NCBI GenBank assembly: GCA_012837895.1
Contig: DUQH01000146.1
Coordinates: forward strand, 1-41,773
DNA length: 41,773 nt
Direction: 5' to 3'
Source: Candidatus Fermentithermobacillaceae bacterium
Lineage (GTDB): Bacteria; Bacillota; Sulfobacillia; Fermentithermobacillales; Fermentithermobacillaceae
How positions within the stretch are numbered: position 1 is the stretch's first letter; the number at the start of each line of letters is the position of its first letter. Made by a program: the position numbers and the translations under genes. Shown piece after piece: positions 1 to 8,481 of this stretch. The notes beneath the pieces were generated by a model. The model was given only the letters and a program-made list of their open reading frames with translations. It was not told the DNA's origin and did not search any database.

Positions 1-40
1 AACCGGAGGGTTGCAGGTTCGAGTCCTGCTCGAGGAGCCA
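1..40 (+). tRNA. tRNA-Asn (3' part, cut by the window edge)
   Basis: Only the 3' half is present: the last two bases of the anticodon loop, the 3' side of the anticodon stem, the variable loop, a T arm (GCAGG/CCTGC around TTCGAGT), the acceptor strand TCGAGGA, discriminator G and an encoded CCA. The G discriminator and the GAGGAGCCA end resemble tRNA-Asn, in which GTT would lie just outside the window. The anticodon itself is not visible, so the identity is inferred. It is the first of three closely spaced tRNAs on this strand. Confidence 0.75.
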
Positions 41-46
41 TCATCT

Positions 47-121
47 GCGCCCGTAGCTCAGTGGCAGAGCGGTCGGCTCATAACCGATTGGTCGGGTGTT
101 CGATGCACCCCGGGCGCACCA
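47..121 (+). tRNA. tRNA-Met (anticodon CAT)
   Basis: A full cloverleaf can be folded: acceptor GCGCCCG/CGGGCGC, D arm containing GCTCAGTGGCAGAGC, anticodon stem GTCGG/CCGAT around CTCATAA (anticodon CAT), T arm, discriminator A and encoded CCA. The paired first base (G1-C72) argues against initiator tRNA, so this is elongator tRNA-Met. A tRNA-Ile with modified CAT cannot be excluded by eye. It lies 6 bp after tRNA-Asn and 11 bp before tRNA-Glu, probably in one transcript. Confidence 0.93.
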
Positions 122-132
122 TTCATTCATGT

Positions 133-207
133 GGCCCCATGGTCAAGTGGTTAAGACACCGCCCTTTCAAGGCGGCGACACGGGTTCGATCCCCGTTGGG
201 GCCACCA
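133..207 (+). tRNA. tRNA-Glu (anticodon TTC)
   Basis: Acceptor GGCCCCA pairs with TGGGGCC. The anticodon stem CCGCC/GGCGG encloses the loop CTTTCAA with anticodon TTC. The T arm is CGGG-TTCGATC-CCCG, followed by discriminator A and an encoded CCA. It is the last gene of the tRNA cluster. A T-rich stretch just after it (about 208-217) may help end transcription, although no hairpin precedes it apart from the tRNA. The convergent amidase gene ends 18 bp further on. Confidence 0.95.
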
Positions 208-225
208 TTTATTTTTGGGAAAGCC

Positions 226-1779
226 TTAATAGGTTATCTTTATGAACCAAAACACAGTGCTGTCGTCCCAGCCGAGGTCCCAGGGGAAATACAACCTGTC
301 AGCTGTATGGCTGGCGATGGTGACGTAGCCCCGGGGATCTTTACCTGCCACCACTGCCACGTGACAAAGTTGCCCTTTTATTTCGTAGGCAATAATGTCA
401 CCTGGTTCCAATTCGCCTGCCGGTGAATCCGATTGGACGCCCGAACCGGCTTCGCTGAACGTACCTCTGAATAACCTGATACCTTTACTGCTTGACAATA
501 AGTGCCATACCAGACTTTCGCTCTGCACCCACGCAGTACTTCCCTCTTTGGCATAATGCCATCCACCGCCCATTGGAAGGCCGCCTGCATGAAGCACCTG
601 GGACGCAAAGTTGGCACAGTCTCCTCCGGCAAACGTATATATCTTGTACTTGGGGTTGTACTTGCCACCTTCAGGTAATGCCCTCACTCCTGAGTGCTTG
701 ACTGCGTACCGTAAAGCTTTCTCCCTGTCGAACACACCTCCGGCAGCAGCACTTATTGCATAGTTGTCCCCACCGCTAAGTGCATTAACGGCTGTACTGC
801 CGGCTACAATGCTGGCTCCGTCTCCAGTCTCACTACTGCCTGAATAGTCTCCAGGGAACGACCCAGCCGCATCACTCGCTTGCCCAGGCTCAGCCACGTT
901 GTTGCCTAAAGGATCCTGGTACCAGTCTTTGCGTATCTTCCATCGGCTTCCTGCCTTTATCACTTCGATTACATGGACTGTTCTTGACCCGAATTCATGA
1001 CGGACTGAAGGCTCATCCGTGCCAAGGGCTGGATCTGAAACAGAGACTGACAAGACACTCGATAACAAACCGGGAGCGCCATCAATGATATCAGGGCTAC
1101 GCGGCCAGGAGCTTATGCGGACCTCGGAACGCAAGGGAAACGCTCCCACAGTCCCCGGTCGCAGACTTGCTTCCAAAGCCCATGTAGGCTCAATCAGATC
1201 GCTGTGGGGGTATTCATAGGCATATACCGTATGCTCAGTTAGCTCAATCCAGTAGTAACCGTCATCCTCTCTGATAACAGAATCCACCTCAAAGGTACTT
1301 ACCGCTTCTACCATACGGACGTTCCTTGCCTGCACCCACTTCCTCAGGTAGGCAATCCGGTTGACTTCGTTCTCATACGCCCATGTGCCCGGTGAACTGT
1401 CCAAGTCGTAGTTATCTATTATATCTTCAGCATCGCCCGCCAAAAGCAGCGCTGTTCTCTGCTCCAAAGCCCACTGGACAAACTTAACCGCTTCATCCTG
1501 CTCAGAGTCGAACTTGGATGCAATGAACAGCTTGACTGCCCGGACCAACCGCGATTGCTCAAAGCCCCGCTTCATCACGGGAAGATAGCCGGCCAGGTAC
1601 AAAACCAAGGCAGCAACAAGTATCAGCAAACACAGATACACGGTTAACCGCCTGCGTATTGCACGGATACGCTTGTCCTGAAACGATAAGGCCTGGTTTG
1701 CGGGAAGCACCTTGCCCGGCGATCCACCTAAGCGGCTCTTCCTGCGCCTCAAAGATATGACGCGAAGCGGCTTCCGCAT
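226..1779 (-). CDS. Membrane-anchored putative amidase (Amidase_6 domain)
   Basis: The C-terminal ~165 residues match the Amidase_6 family, a papain/NlpC-like fold thought to act on cell-wall or other amide bonds. The likely nucleophile Cys lies in GGDCANFASQ about 130 residues from the end, and a candidate catalytic His in CHVAVVAG. A basic N-terminus is followed by one membrane segment at about residues 48-70, then a long extracytoplasmic linker and a Ser/Gly-rich stretch before the domain, so the enzyme probably faces outward. Start choice: an ATG at 1785 directly abuts GGAGGA (complement of 1786-1791), leaving no spacer, whereas the ATG at 1779 has a 6-nt spacer and is preferred. The gene converges on the tRNA cluster. 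The substrate is unknown. Confidence 0.85.
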   Translation of the reverse strand: MRKPLRVISLRRRKSRLGGSPGKVLPANQALSFQDKRIRAIRRRLTVYLCLLILVAALVLYLAGYLPVMKRGFEQSRLVRAVKLFIASKFDSEQDEAVKFVQWALEQRTALLLAGDAEDIIDNYDLDSSPGTWAYENEVNRIAYLRKWVQARNVRMVEAVSTFEVDSVIREDDGYYWIELTEHTVYAYEYPHSDLIEPTWALEASLRPGTVGAFPLRSEVRISSWPRSPDIIDGAPGLLSSVLSVSVSDPALGTDEPSVRHEFGSRTVHVIEVIKAGSRWKIRKDWYQDPLGNNVAEPGQASDAAGSFPGDYSGSSETGDGASIVAGSTAVNALSGGDNYAISAAAGGVFDREKALRYAVKHSGVRALPEGGKYNPKYKIYTFAGGDCANFASQVLHAGGLPMGGGWHYAKEGSTAWVQSESLVWHLLSSSKGIRLFRGTFSEAGSGVQSDSPAGELEPGDIIAYEIKGQLCHVAVVAGKDPRGYVTIASHTADRLYFPWDLGWDDSTVFWFIKITY

Positions 1780-1785
1780 GTACAT

Positions 1786-1994
1786 TCCTCCAACCAGGGG
1801 GGTTCAGAAGAATGATATGGGCAGGAACACCGTCATATGAAGCTTTTCGAGCTAGAATCGCAGAAGCCAGCTTCGGCTCGAAACTGGACTATTCGAGACC
1901 AGTCCCGACCCGTAGGAAGGACTTGACTTCCATTATCAAGACTAAATTAGTATAATATTCGCTACACAGACTATAATGATGGAAACCATCTATA
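1786..1994. other. Divergent intergenic region, amidase / valS leader
   Basis: No gene is visible. It holds the amidase ribosome binding site (1786-1791), an inverted repeat TTCGAGC ... GCTCGAA (1846-1882, 23-nt centre), and on the plus strand two TATAAT hexamers (1951-1956 and 1972-1977), one of which probably serves the valS leader. No well-spaced -35 is clear: TTGACT at 1923-1928 is 22 bp from the first hexamer. Confidence 0.4.
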
Positions 1995-2330
1995 TTGCGC
2001 AGATTCGATGATGGGGAGGAGTAGGCAAAACACCTCCTACAGAGAATAGGGTCGTTGGCTGAGAGCCCTAGCGAAAGGGTTTTGCTGAAGGTCGCCCCTG
2101 AGAATTCAAGCTGAAAAGTTTGACCGGGAACAGCCCGTTACAGCTAAGAGTGCCTGGCATCTGTGGGTGCTCGGTGTTGCGTGAGGCATCTTGAATGCAG
2201 CTCTCACAAGAAGGTCTTGCGAACCATCTAACGAACCATCTCACGCACTACCCAAAGACAGCCAGGAAACAAGGTGGTACCGCGAATCAGGCCCCTTCGT
2301 CCTTGTGCCGGAGGGGCCATAAGTTTAATG
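1995..2330 (+). promoter_or_regulatory. T-box leader (tRNA-Val sensing) of valS
   Basis: The conserved T-box sequence AAGGTGGTACCGCG is at 2271-2284. It is followed by a terminator-type hairpin with arms GGCCCCT/AGGGGCC (about 2290-2318). Upstream lies a stem-I-like region with AGAGA at 2041 and the specifier context CTGAAGGTCGCCC. GTC at 2091-2093 fits a Val specifier codon, agreeing with the downstream gene. T-boxes sense uncharged tRNA and then allow read-through. The U-run after the terminator is poor (CATAAGTTT), so termination may be weak or the mechanism partly translational. A short direct repeat AACGAACCATCT precedes the T-box. Confidence 0.9.
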
Positions 2331-2366
2331 ACCGTCACGGTACTTTTTCATGAGAGGTGAGTAAGA

Positions 2367-5207
2367 TTGGGAAACAACCAGAAGCAGGAACCCAAGACCC
2401 TGCCCAAAGCTTATGAACCCAAGAGTTTCGAAAGCAAGTGGTACAAGTATTGGATGGATAATGAGTTGTTCAAGGCCTCGGTTGTTCCAGGCAAACCCAG
2501 GTTCTGTATCGTAATACCGCCGCCCAACGTAACTGGAGCGCTTCACATGGGCCACGCCCTGGACACTACGCTCCAGGACATATTTATCAGGTACAACAGG
2601 ATGCTGGGCTATGAGACCCTTTGGCTGCCCGGGACAGACCACGCTTCGATCGCCACCCATGCCAAGATTGAAGAAATGCTGGCAGAAGAGGGTGCTTCCC
2701 GCTGGGAACTTGGGCGGGAGAAGTTCCTGGAACGTGCGTGGGAATGGAAAGAGAAGTACGGGCACATCATCACCGACCAGCTCAAGACCATGGGCGCATC
2801 GTGCGACTGGTCAAGGGAACGCTTTACCATGGACGAAGTGTGCTCCAGGGCGGTAACCGAAGTGTTCGTAAGGCTCTACGAAAAAGGCCTTATCTACCGC
2901 GGCAAGTACATGGTGAACTTCTGCCCAGGGTGCCGCACGGTAATCTCAGACATCGAGGTGAACCACGAGGACACCAACGGATACCTGTACTACATCAAGT
3001 ACCCCCTTCTGGGTGAAGGAGACTTACCAGAAACTCTTGCAGGCGCTTCCCAAGGGGCAAGCGAAACAAACGGCGTAAACGGGGCACACGGCGCTCCCCG
3101 AACCCGGGCCTTGCGTTCCTTTGAATCTGCATCTCACGCAGGAACGCCTGCCGGCGATTATACAGAATTCATGGCAGTTGCCACCACAAGGCCTGAGACA
3201 ATGCTGGGCGACACGGCTGTAGCGGTAAACCCTGAGGATCCGAGATACGGCCACCTTGTGGGTAGGTACGCCGTGTTGCCTCTGGTGGGCCGCATCATAC
3301 CCATAATAGCTGACGAGCATGTAGACCCTGAGTTCGGCACAGGGGCCGTCAAGATAACCCCTGCCCATGACCCGAATGACTTCGATATGGGGCTCAGGCA
3401 CGGCCTTGATTTCGTTTCAGTAATCAATACCGAAGGTAACATGACAGGTGAAGCAGGCAAGTACGCAGGGCTGGAAAGGTACCAGTGCCGCCACCAGGTG
3501 CTGGCAGACCTGAAGCAGCTGGGCTACATGGTAAAGACTGAAGAACACAGGCACTCAGTAGGCCATTGCGACAGGTGCAGTTCTGCCGTAGAGCCTCTCA
3601 TATCAGAGCAATGGTTCGTCAAGATGAAACCCCTGGCAGGGCCGGCTTTGGACGTGGTACGCCAGGGCGAAGTGTCTTTTGTGCCTGAGCGGTTCACCAA
3701 GATATACCAACACTGGATGGAAAACATCAGGGACTGGTGTATTTCCAGGCAGCTTTGGTGGGGACACAGGATACCCGCGTGGTACTGCGATGATTGTGGC
3801 GAGGTCATTGTAGCCAGAACCGCTCCTGAGAAGTGTACCAAGTGCGGCGGCACGGTGCACCAGGATGAAGATGTGCTTGACACCTGGTTCTCATCAGCTC
3901 TCTGGCCGTTTTCCACAATGGGCTGGCCTGATGATACAGAGGATCTTAGGTATTTCTTCCCCACCGACATCCTGATTACCGGGTACGACATCATCTTCTT
4001 CTGGGTGGCAAGGATGATCTTTTCATCAATGGAGTTTATGAACCAGCCTCCCTTCCACCACGTGCTCATCCACGGCCTGGTAAGGGATGCACTGGGCAGG
4101 AAAATGTCCAAGAGTCTGGGCAACGGCATAGACCCGTTGGAGGTAGTCGATAAATATGGTGCCGATGCGCTGAGGATATCCCTGGTGAGCGGGGTGGCCA
4201 TGGGCAGCGATATGCGCTTCTATGACGAAAAGGTTGAAGGCGCAAGGAACTTCTGCAACAAACTTTGGAACGCTGCAAGGTACTGCCAGTCCAACTTGGA
4301 AGGCTGGACGCCGCCAGCGCCAGGCAACCAGCCCAAACAAGGGGAACTCTCCACAATAACATCCAGGTGGATCCTGTCCAGGCTAGAGCGCACCATCGAG
4401 GCAGTGGAAGATGCCTTGAAGCGGTATGAGCCAGGCGAAGCTATCGATACGATAATCGACTTTGTGTGGAACCAGTTCTGCGACTGGTACATCGAGTTCT
4501 CAAAAGAATCCCTGGCAGACCCTGAGACCCGGGAAGAAACCCAATTTGTGCTCTGGCTCGTGCTCAGGCAGTCCCTGGCACTGCTCCATCCCTTTGCACC
4601 GTTCATAACGGAAGAGCTGTGGTCTTACCTGCCAGAGCCAGCGGGAGCAGAAGCCCGCCCGCTCATAGTGTCTGACTACCCGGCGCCTGGCAATCTCTCT
4701 GTCGATGCTGAAGCAGAAGAACTGATTGGCAACTTGATAGAAGTGATAAAGGGCATCCGTAACATGCGGGCTGAAGTGAATATCCCCACAGGCAAGAGGG
4801 AGAAAGCAGTGATCCTGGCTGAGAAGCCCGGTCTGTGGGAAACCTTTGCCCCGTACATCAAGAGGCTGTCCTGGACAGAGCCCCTGGAAATCCTTGGCCA
4901 GGGAGACCCGGATATCGAAGCAAAGCGCCCCAGGCAGGCCCTGGTATCAGTGGCAACAGGTGCTGAAGTATTCCTGCCCCTCGAAGGTGTAATTGACATT
5001 GACAAAGAAATATCCAGACTGGAGAAGACTATCGGGGAAATCCAGCAGGAGCTGGACAAAACAGCAAAGCGTTTGTCTGACAAGGAGTTTCTTGAAAAAG
5101 CTCCCGAGCACATTATAGAAAACCACCGGAAGAGGCATCAGGACAACCAAGAAAAACTCCAAGCTCTCAAGAACAGGGTGGAACTGCTGCTCAAGATAAG
5201 AGAATGA
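2367..5207 (+). CDS. valS: Valyl-tRNA synthetase
   Basis: Class I aminoacyl-tRNA synthetase that charges tRNA-Val with valine in the cytoplasm. The signature NVTGALHMGHA carries the HIGH-type motif (HMGH, residues 60-63), and KMSKS lies at about 579-583. The editing domain, anticodon-binding domain and C-terminal coiled coil (about 875-946) are all present. The length of 946 aa is longer than usual for the family. Much of the excess is a low-complexity segment at residues ~218-265, rich in Gly/Ala/Ser/Thr, near the start of the editing domain. The start is TTG with GAGAGGTGAG just upstream. The T-box leader controls it. Confidence 0.98.
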   Translation: MGNNQKQEPKTLPKAYEPKSFESKWYKYWMDNELFKASVVPGKPRFCIVIPPPNVTGALHMGHALDTTLQDIFIRYNRMLGYETLWLPGTDHASIATHAKIEEMLAEEGASRWELGREKFLERAWEWKEKYGHIITDQLKTMGASCDWSRERFTMDEVCSRAVTEVFVRLYEKGLIYRGKYMVNFCPGCRTVISDIEVNHEDTNGYLYYIKYPLLGEGDLPETLAGASQGASETNGVNGAHGAPRTRALRSFESASHAGTPAGDYTEFMAVATTRPETMLGDTAVAVNPEDPRYGHLVGRYAVLPLVGRIIPIIADEHVDPEFGTGAVKITPAHDPNDFDMGLRHGLDFVSVINTEGNMTGEAGKYAGLERYQCRHQVLADLKQLGYMVKTEEHRHSVGHCDRCSSAVEPLISEQWFVKMKPLAGPALDVVRQGEVSFVPERFTKIYQHWMENIRDWCISRQLWWGHRIPAWYCDDCGEVIVARTAPEKCTKCGGTVHQDEDVLDTWFSSALWPFSTMGWPDDTEDLRYFFPTDILITGYDIIFFWVARMIFSSMEFMNQPPFHHVLIHGLVRDALGRKMSKSLGNGIDPLEVVDKYGADALRISLVSGVAMGSDMRFYDEKVEGARNFCNKLWNAARYCQSNLEGWTPPAPGNQPKQGELSTITSRWILSRLERTIEAVEDALKRYEPGEAIDTIIDFVWNQFCDWYIEFSKESLADPETREETQFVLWLVLRQSLALLHPFAPFITEELWSYLPEPAGAEARPLIVSDYPAPGNLSVDAEAEELIGNLIEVIKGIRNMRAEVNIPTGKREKAVILAEKPGLWETFAPYIKRLSWTEPLEILGQGDPDIEAKRPRQALVSVATGAEVFLPLEGVIDIDKEISRLEKTIGEIQQELDKTAKRLSDKEFLEKAPEHIIENHRKRHQDNQEKLQALKNRVELLLKIRE

Positions 5208-5234
5208 CAAGCCAAGAACGACAAGGCAGAAGCA

Positions 5235-5278
5235 ACTGAAGAGTGACTGAAGAGTGACAGAAGAATGATAGAAGATTA
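5235..5278. repeat. Four tandem copies of an 11-bp unit between valS and folC
   Basis: Units ACTGAAGAGTG, ACTGAAGAGTG, ACAGAAGAATG and ATAGAAGATTA follow one another exactly in the valS-folC gap, decaying toward the 3' end. The first two are identical. No gene is visible in this 135-bp gap. Confidence 0.9.
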
Positions 5279-5342
5279 GCATAGCGGCAAGAAAGCAAGC
5301 GCAACGAGGAGCTTCTCTTGGGAACGAAACGAGGCATGACAT

Positions 5343-6884
5343 ATGCAACTTAAAGGCAATCACCGGGACATTGAAACAGCTTACCGGGATACACTCAAGT
5401 GGATCCATTCCACCATGCGGTTTGGTTCAAGGTTGGGCCTGGAGCGCATCTCCAGGCTCCTTGAACTCATGGGAAACCCGCATGAGTACCTGAAGTTCAT
5501 ACATGTGACAGGAACCAACGGGAAAGGTTCAGTAACGGCGATGGCTGCTTCTATCCTGAAACAAGCAGGGTACAAAACGGGAATGTTCACCTCGCCGTAT
5601 CTTGAGGAATACCGGGAGCGGATAATGCTCAACGGCAAGAAAATACCAAAGCAGGCGCTGGTGGAAGTCACCTCTCTGGTACGGGAGAAGGTAGAGCGGC
5701 TATTGGAAGAAGGGTTCGACCATCCAACAGAGTTTGAGATCAACACGGCCATTGCCTTTGAGTACTTCGCCCGGGAACGGTGCGACTACGTGGTGCTTGA
5801 AGTAGGGTTAGGCGGCAGGTTCGATGCAACCAACGTGGTTACTCCCGTGGTCTCGGTTATAACAACCATCGATTTCGACCACATGGACAGGCTTGGGAAC
5901 ACCCTGCCTCAAATCGCTTTTGAGAAAGCAGGCATCATCAAACCAGGGGTTCCCTTGGTGACAGGGGTAACCCAGGAGGAAATCCTTGCCGTGATTCGTG
6001 CTCGTGCTGAGCAGTGCAATGCTGATGTCACCATTGTAGGCCAGGTGCCTTTTGCCCACATTACGTGGACTGATTCACACGCTTCAACGGATTCAGTGAG
6101 CATCTCCGGACCTGATTTCGCCTACGAAAACCTTAGCTTATCTCTCTTAGGCAGGCACCAGCGGCTTAACGCGGCCCTGGCTGTGGCAACCCTCAAGGTT
6201 GCCAAAACGCCCCCGCTGGCATTGACTGCACTGGGATCGCCAGCATCACAAGCATTAGCGTCATGCCCGGAGTCGCAGACCGTACCGGCGTCTTTGACGT
6301 CTGAGCAACACAGGTGCAGGCGGAACCAGGGCATACAGCTGGACGGTTATGCCGCCAGTTGGGCTCCTCCTACAGATCCGTGCAAGTGGAACCAGGGTAT
6401 ACCCCTGGATGAGCAGGCAGTTAGGGCCGGCCTTGCCAAGACTGAATGGCCGGGACGGCTAGAGGTAATACACCAGGAACCTATGATAATCCTGGACGGT
6501 GCACACAACCCCCAGGGAGCGATGGTGCTCGCCGATTTTGTCAAACAAAACCTGTCCGGGCGGAAGGTCATATGTGTGTTTGGAATCCTGAGCGACAAGT
6601 GCTACCAGAAACCAACATCATATATCGCGCCTCTGTGCGACGAGATGATAATCACCCGTCCTCATTCTCCAAGAGCGCTGGATCCGGAAATACTTGCACG
6701 GGAAGCACGGCGGTATACGAACAATGTGATAACCGAAGACGATTCGGACAAAGCAATGGAACTAGCTATAAGTAAAGCAGCGTCTGACGATGTAGTACTG
6801 TGCTGCGGCTCTTTGTACCTTGTGGGAGCGGCAAGGACATACATTCGGAAGAGGTTTGGTATTTCACCATATGGTGGAGAATAA
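5343..6884 (+). CDS. folC: Folylpolyglutamate / dihydrofolate synthase
   Basis: Mur-ligase-family enzyme that adds glutamate to folates, using ATP in the cytoplasm. Visible motifs are the P-loop VTGTNGKGSVTAM (about residues 55-67), LEVGLGGRFDATN, the metal/ATP region TTIDFDHMDRLG, and the C-terminal-domain motif LDGAHNPQGA. At 513 aa it is about 80 residues longer than typical. The excess lies at about 285-360 and includes a 22-codon tandem duplication. The start ATG has ACGAGG 8 nt upstream. It follows valS by 135 bp, a common pairing in Bacillota. Confidence 0.97.
   Translation: MQLKGNHRDIETAYRDTLKWIHSTMRFGSRLGLERISRLLELMGNPHEYLKFIHVTGTNGKGSVTAMAASILKQAGYKTGMFTSPYLEEYRERIMLNGKKIPKQALVEVTSLVREKVERLLEEGFDHPTEFEINTAIAFEYFARERCDYVVLEVGLGGRFDATNVVTPVVSVITTIDFDHMDRLGNTLPQIAFEKAGIIKPGVPLVTGVTQEEILAVIRARAEQCNADVTIVGQVPFAHITWTDSHASTDSVSISGPDFAYENLSLSLLGRHQRLNAALAVATLKVAKTPPLALTALGSPASQALASCPESQTVPASLTSEQHRCRRNQGIQLDGYAASWAPPTDPCKWNQGIPLDEQAVRAGLAKTEWPGRLEVIHQEPMIILDGAHNPQGAMVLADFVKQNLSGRKVICVFGILSDKCYQKPTSYIAPLCDEMIITRPHSPRALDPEILAREARRYTNNVITEDDSDKAMELAISKAASDDVVLCCGSLYLVGAARTYIRKRFGISPYGGE
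6314..6445 (+). repeat. 66-bp tandem duplication inside folC
   Basis: Bases 6314-6343 and 6380-6409 align closely across the stretch encoding NQGIQLD / NQGIPLD, exactly 66 bp (22 codons) apart. The second copy looks like the native folC sequence (NQGIPLDEQAVRAGLAKTEWPGR). The first copy sits at the end of a low-complexity insert, and its alignment weakens after about 30 bp. The frame is kept. Confidence 0.8.
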
Positions 6885-6903
6885 CAATTGGTAGAGTAAG
6901 AAT

Positions 6904-7404
6904 TTGCATACGGGGGAAGTGTTAGTGCTTTCCGGTTTGGGGAACATCTTAGCGGGAAGGAATAGCACGATCCGGTGGCTTCCGCTGGCTGTGGACCCGG
7001 GACATTGCCAGGAAATATTGAAGCAGCGGGAATTCTTTGTGTTTGAAAGCAAAGAGCGGTTCTTGCAAACGTATTGCATATCATCTGAACCTGAAGCGCT
7101 GTCTGCCGTCGACTTCGATAAATCCTACGTCGTAGGCATACACCAGGGTCTCTGCCCCACAGGCGGCTACCGGATCCATGTGCAAGATGTCAGGGTGTCT
7201 AAGGGCATAGTTGAGATCACTGTGGATTTCCAGGAGCCGGCACCCGACGAAATCGTCACGCTAGCTATGACAACCCCGACGGCGTTCTTCACAGTTCCCC
7301 GCCAGGCAGGAGAACACAAACCGCCGGTATTCCGCTTCCGTACTGCCGGTGGAACTGTACTGGCAGAACGAGTACCCAAATTCGGCAAACAAGAGGGGGT
7401 GTAG
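6904..7404 (+). CDS. PrcB C-terminal domain-like protein
   Basis: A 166-aa protein whose second half (about residues 75-150: VVGIHQGLCPTGGYRI, then VEITVDFQEPAPDE and AFFTVPRQ) resembles the PrcB C-terminal domain, first described in a subunit of the dentilisin protease complex and common as a small stand-alone domain in Bacillota. No signal peptide or membrane helix is obvious, and the biochemical role is unknown. The TTG start at 6904 has little Shine-Dalgarno. GTG at 6925, 6 nt after GGGGGAA, is an equally plausible start. It lies 19 bp after folC and 4 bp before the SPOR gene, so likely co-transcribed. Confidence 0.75.
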   Translation: MHTGEVLVLSGLGNILAGRNSTIRWLPLAVDPGHCQEILKQREFFVFESKERFLQTYCISSEPEALSAVDFDKSYVVGIHQGLCPTGGYRIHVQDVRVSKGIVEITVDFQEPAPDEIVTLAMTTPTAFFTVPRQAGEHKPPVFRFRTAGGTVLAERVPKFGKQEGV

Positions 7405-7408
7405 AGGG

Positions 7409-8248
7409 ATGAGACGGACCCGCATGTCGAAAAACCGCACCTTATCAGGACTTGTCACGTTCTTGATACTTGCCATCGTATTTGTGGGTTCAGGTTACCT
7501 AATAGGGAAGTACTTGCTCGCATCTTTACTCCAGCGCCCGCCTGAGGGGCAGCCTGTGTCAGGAGACCAGCCTAAGCAGCCAACCGGAGGCGGGGAGACA
7601 ACTACAGTTCACATCAGCACTAAGCCTTTGACCCTTTACAGGGTGCAGATAGGGGCGTTTTCCACCAGGGAGAGGGCTGAAAACACTGCGCAGATGGCAA
7701 TAGATAAAGGGGTTCCTGCCGGGGTAATGAGCCCGGATCCGCTCCATAAAGTATACTGTGGAGTGACAAGTTCCAAGGAAGCTGCCCAGAAGCTTGCGGA
7801 AGATGCCCTTCCCAGACTATCCGGGATTGTGGGTGAGGACGATAACCTTTACGTTGCGACTATGGAGGTCGACGCCTGCAATTTCTCGCTCACAGGAAAC
7901 GAAGGTGTAGTGGGTGAGATTGAAAGAGCTTTTTCAACCATTGATAATGCGATAGCATCCTTAATAGGATTTTGGGATGAATACTACCTTAAGCAGCAAA
8001 TCAGCGTGAACTTAGCTTCTATGAAATCAGATATAGCTGCAGTAAAAGCAGGTTTGGACGGCATTACGCCCGATTCGGGCACGCAAGCTGCCCACGGGGT
8101 TGCCCTTGCTCTGGCAACTGAGCTGGAAAGCGCCATAGGTGCAGCTATCCAGGCCCAGGGTGGCGACAGCGACGGCGAAGTCCAGGGGATGACGTCGGTA
8201 ATCAAGATCATTGATGCCTACGTCCAGGACTTGAAGGGGCTTGAGTGA
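7409..8248 (+). CDS. SPOR-domain membrane protein
   Basis: About 279 aa. A basic N-terminus leads into one membrane segment (about residues 14-38, TFLILAIVFVGSGYLIGKY). After a Pro/Gln/Thr-rich linker comes a SPOR domain at about 72-135 (YRVQIGAFSTRERAENTAQ ... VYCGVTSSKEAAQKLAE). SPOR domains bind denuded glycan strands of peptidoglycan, so an envelope or division/sporulation role is inferred. The C-terminal ~130 residues are helical and unrecognised. The ATG at 7409 is chosen because AGAGGGGG precedes it; the open frame extends to 7349 but would overlap the upstream gene by 56 bp. Three copies of CTTGAGTGA occur around the stop codon (8240-8282). Confidence 0.85.
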   Translation: MRRTRMSKNRTLSGLVTFLILAIVFVGSGYLIGKYLLASLLQRPPEGQPVSGDQPKQPTGGGETTTVHISTKPLTLYRVQIGAFSTRERAENTAQMAIDKGVPAGVMSPDPLHKVYCGVTSSKEAAQKLAEDALPRLSGIVGEDDNLYVATMEVDACNFSLTGNEGVVGEIERAFSTIDNAIASLIGFWDEYYLKQQISVNLASMKSDIAAVKAGLDGITPDSGTQAAHGVALALATELESAIGAAIQAQGGDSDGEVQGMTSVIKIIDAYVQDLKGLE

Positions 8249-8341
8249 GACTCGCCTTGCCTTGAGTGAAAGCCTTGAGTGAAACTCACCGGCTCACAAG
8301 TTAAATCCGCTACCGAGAGAGATTGCATACTGAATCCGGGA

Positions 8342-8404
8342 CTGGGGACGGCCCTAGTTGTTTCACAGTACACTGTGAAGTGGAACGCTTAGGACCGTCC
8401 CCAG
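8342..8404. repeat. REP/MITE-like nested palindrome
   Basis: Outer arms CTGGGGACGG(C)CCTAG and CTTAGGACCGTCCCCAG enclose a perfect inner palindrome TTCACAGT-AC-ACTGTGAA. Short GGGGACGGTCC-type inverted repeats are a recurring dispersed element in Bacillota genomes, often mobilised in trans by REP-associated transposases. The sequence shows the palindrome only; mobility is inferred. It lies 94 bp after the SPOR gene and 78 bp before rpsT, and could also act as a terminator stem, although no T-run follows. Confidence 0.7.
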
Positions 8405-8481
8405 CATTTCAACTTGTCTTGCCGCGTCATTGATGGTAAGATTTTGTGATGTCACGAGAAGTTTTGGTGGAGGTGCCGTTT

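Noticed and set aside
1019-1219. Plus-strand open frame opposite the amidase gene
   Set aside because: It is a shadow of the amidase coding frame, with no start signal or family resemblance.
2367-5207. Intein or split domain in ValS at residues 218-265
   Set aside because: The insert is only about 45 residues, low-complexity, with no splicing-motif residues.
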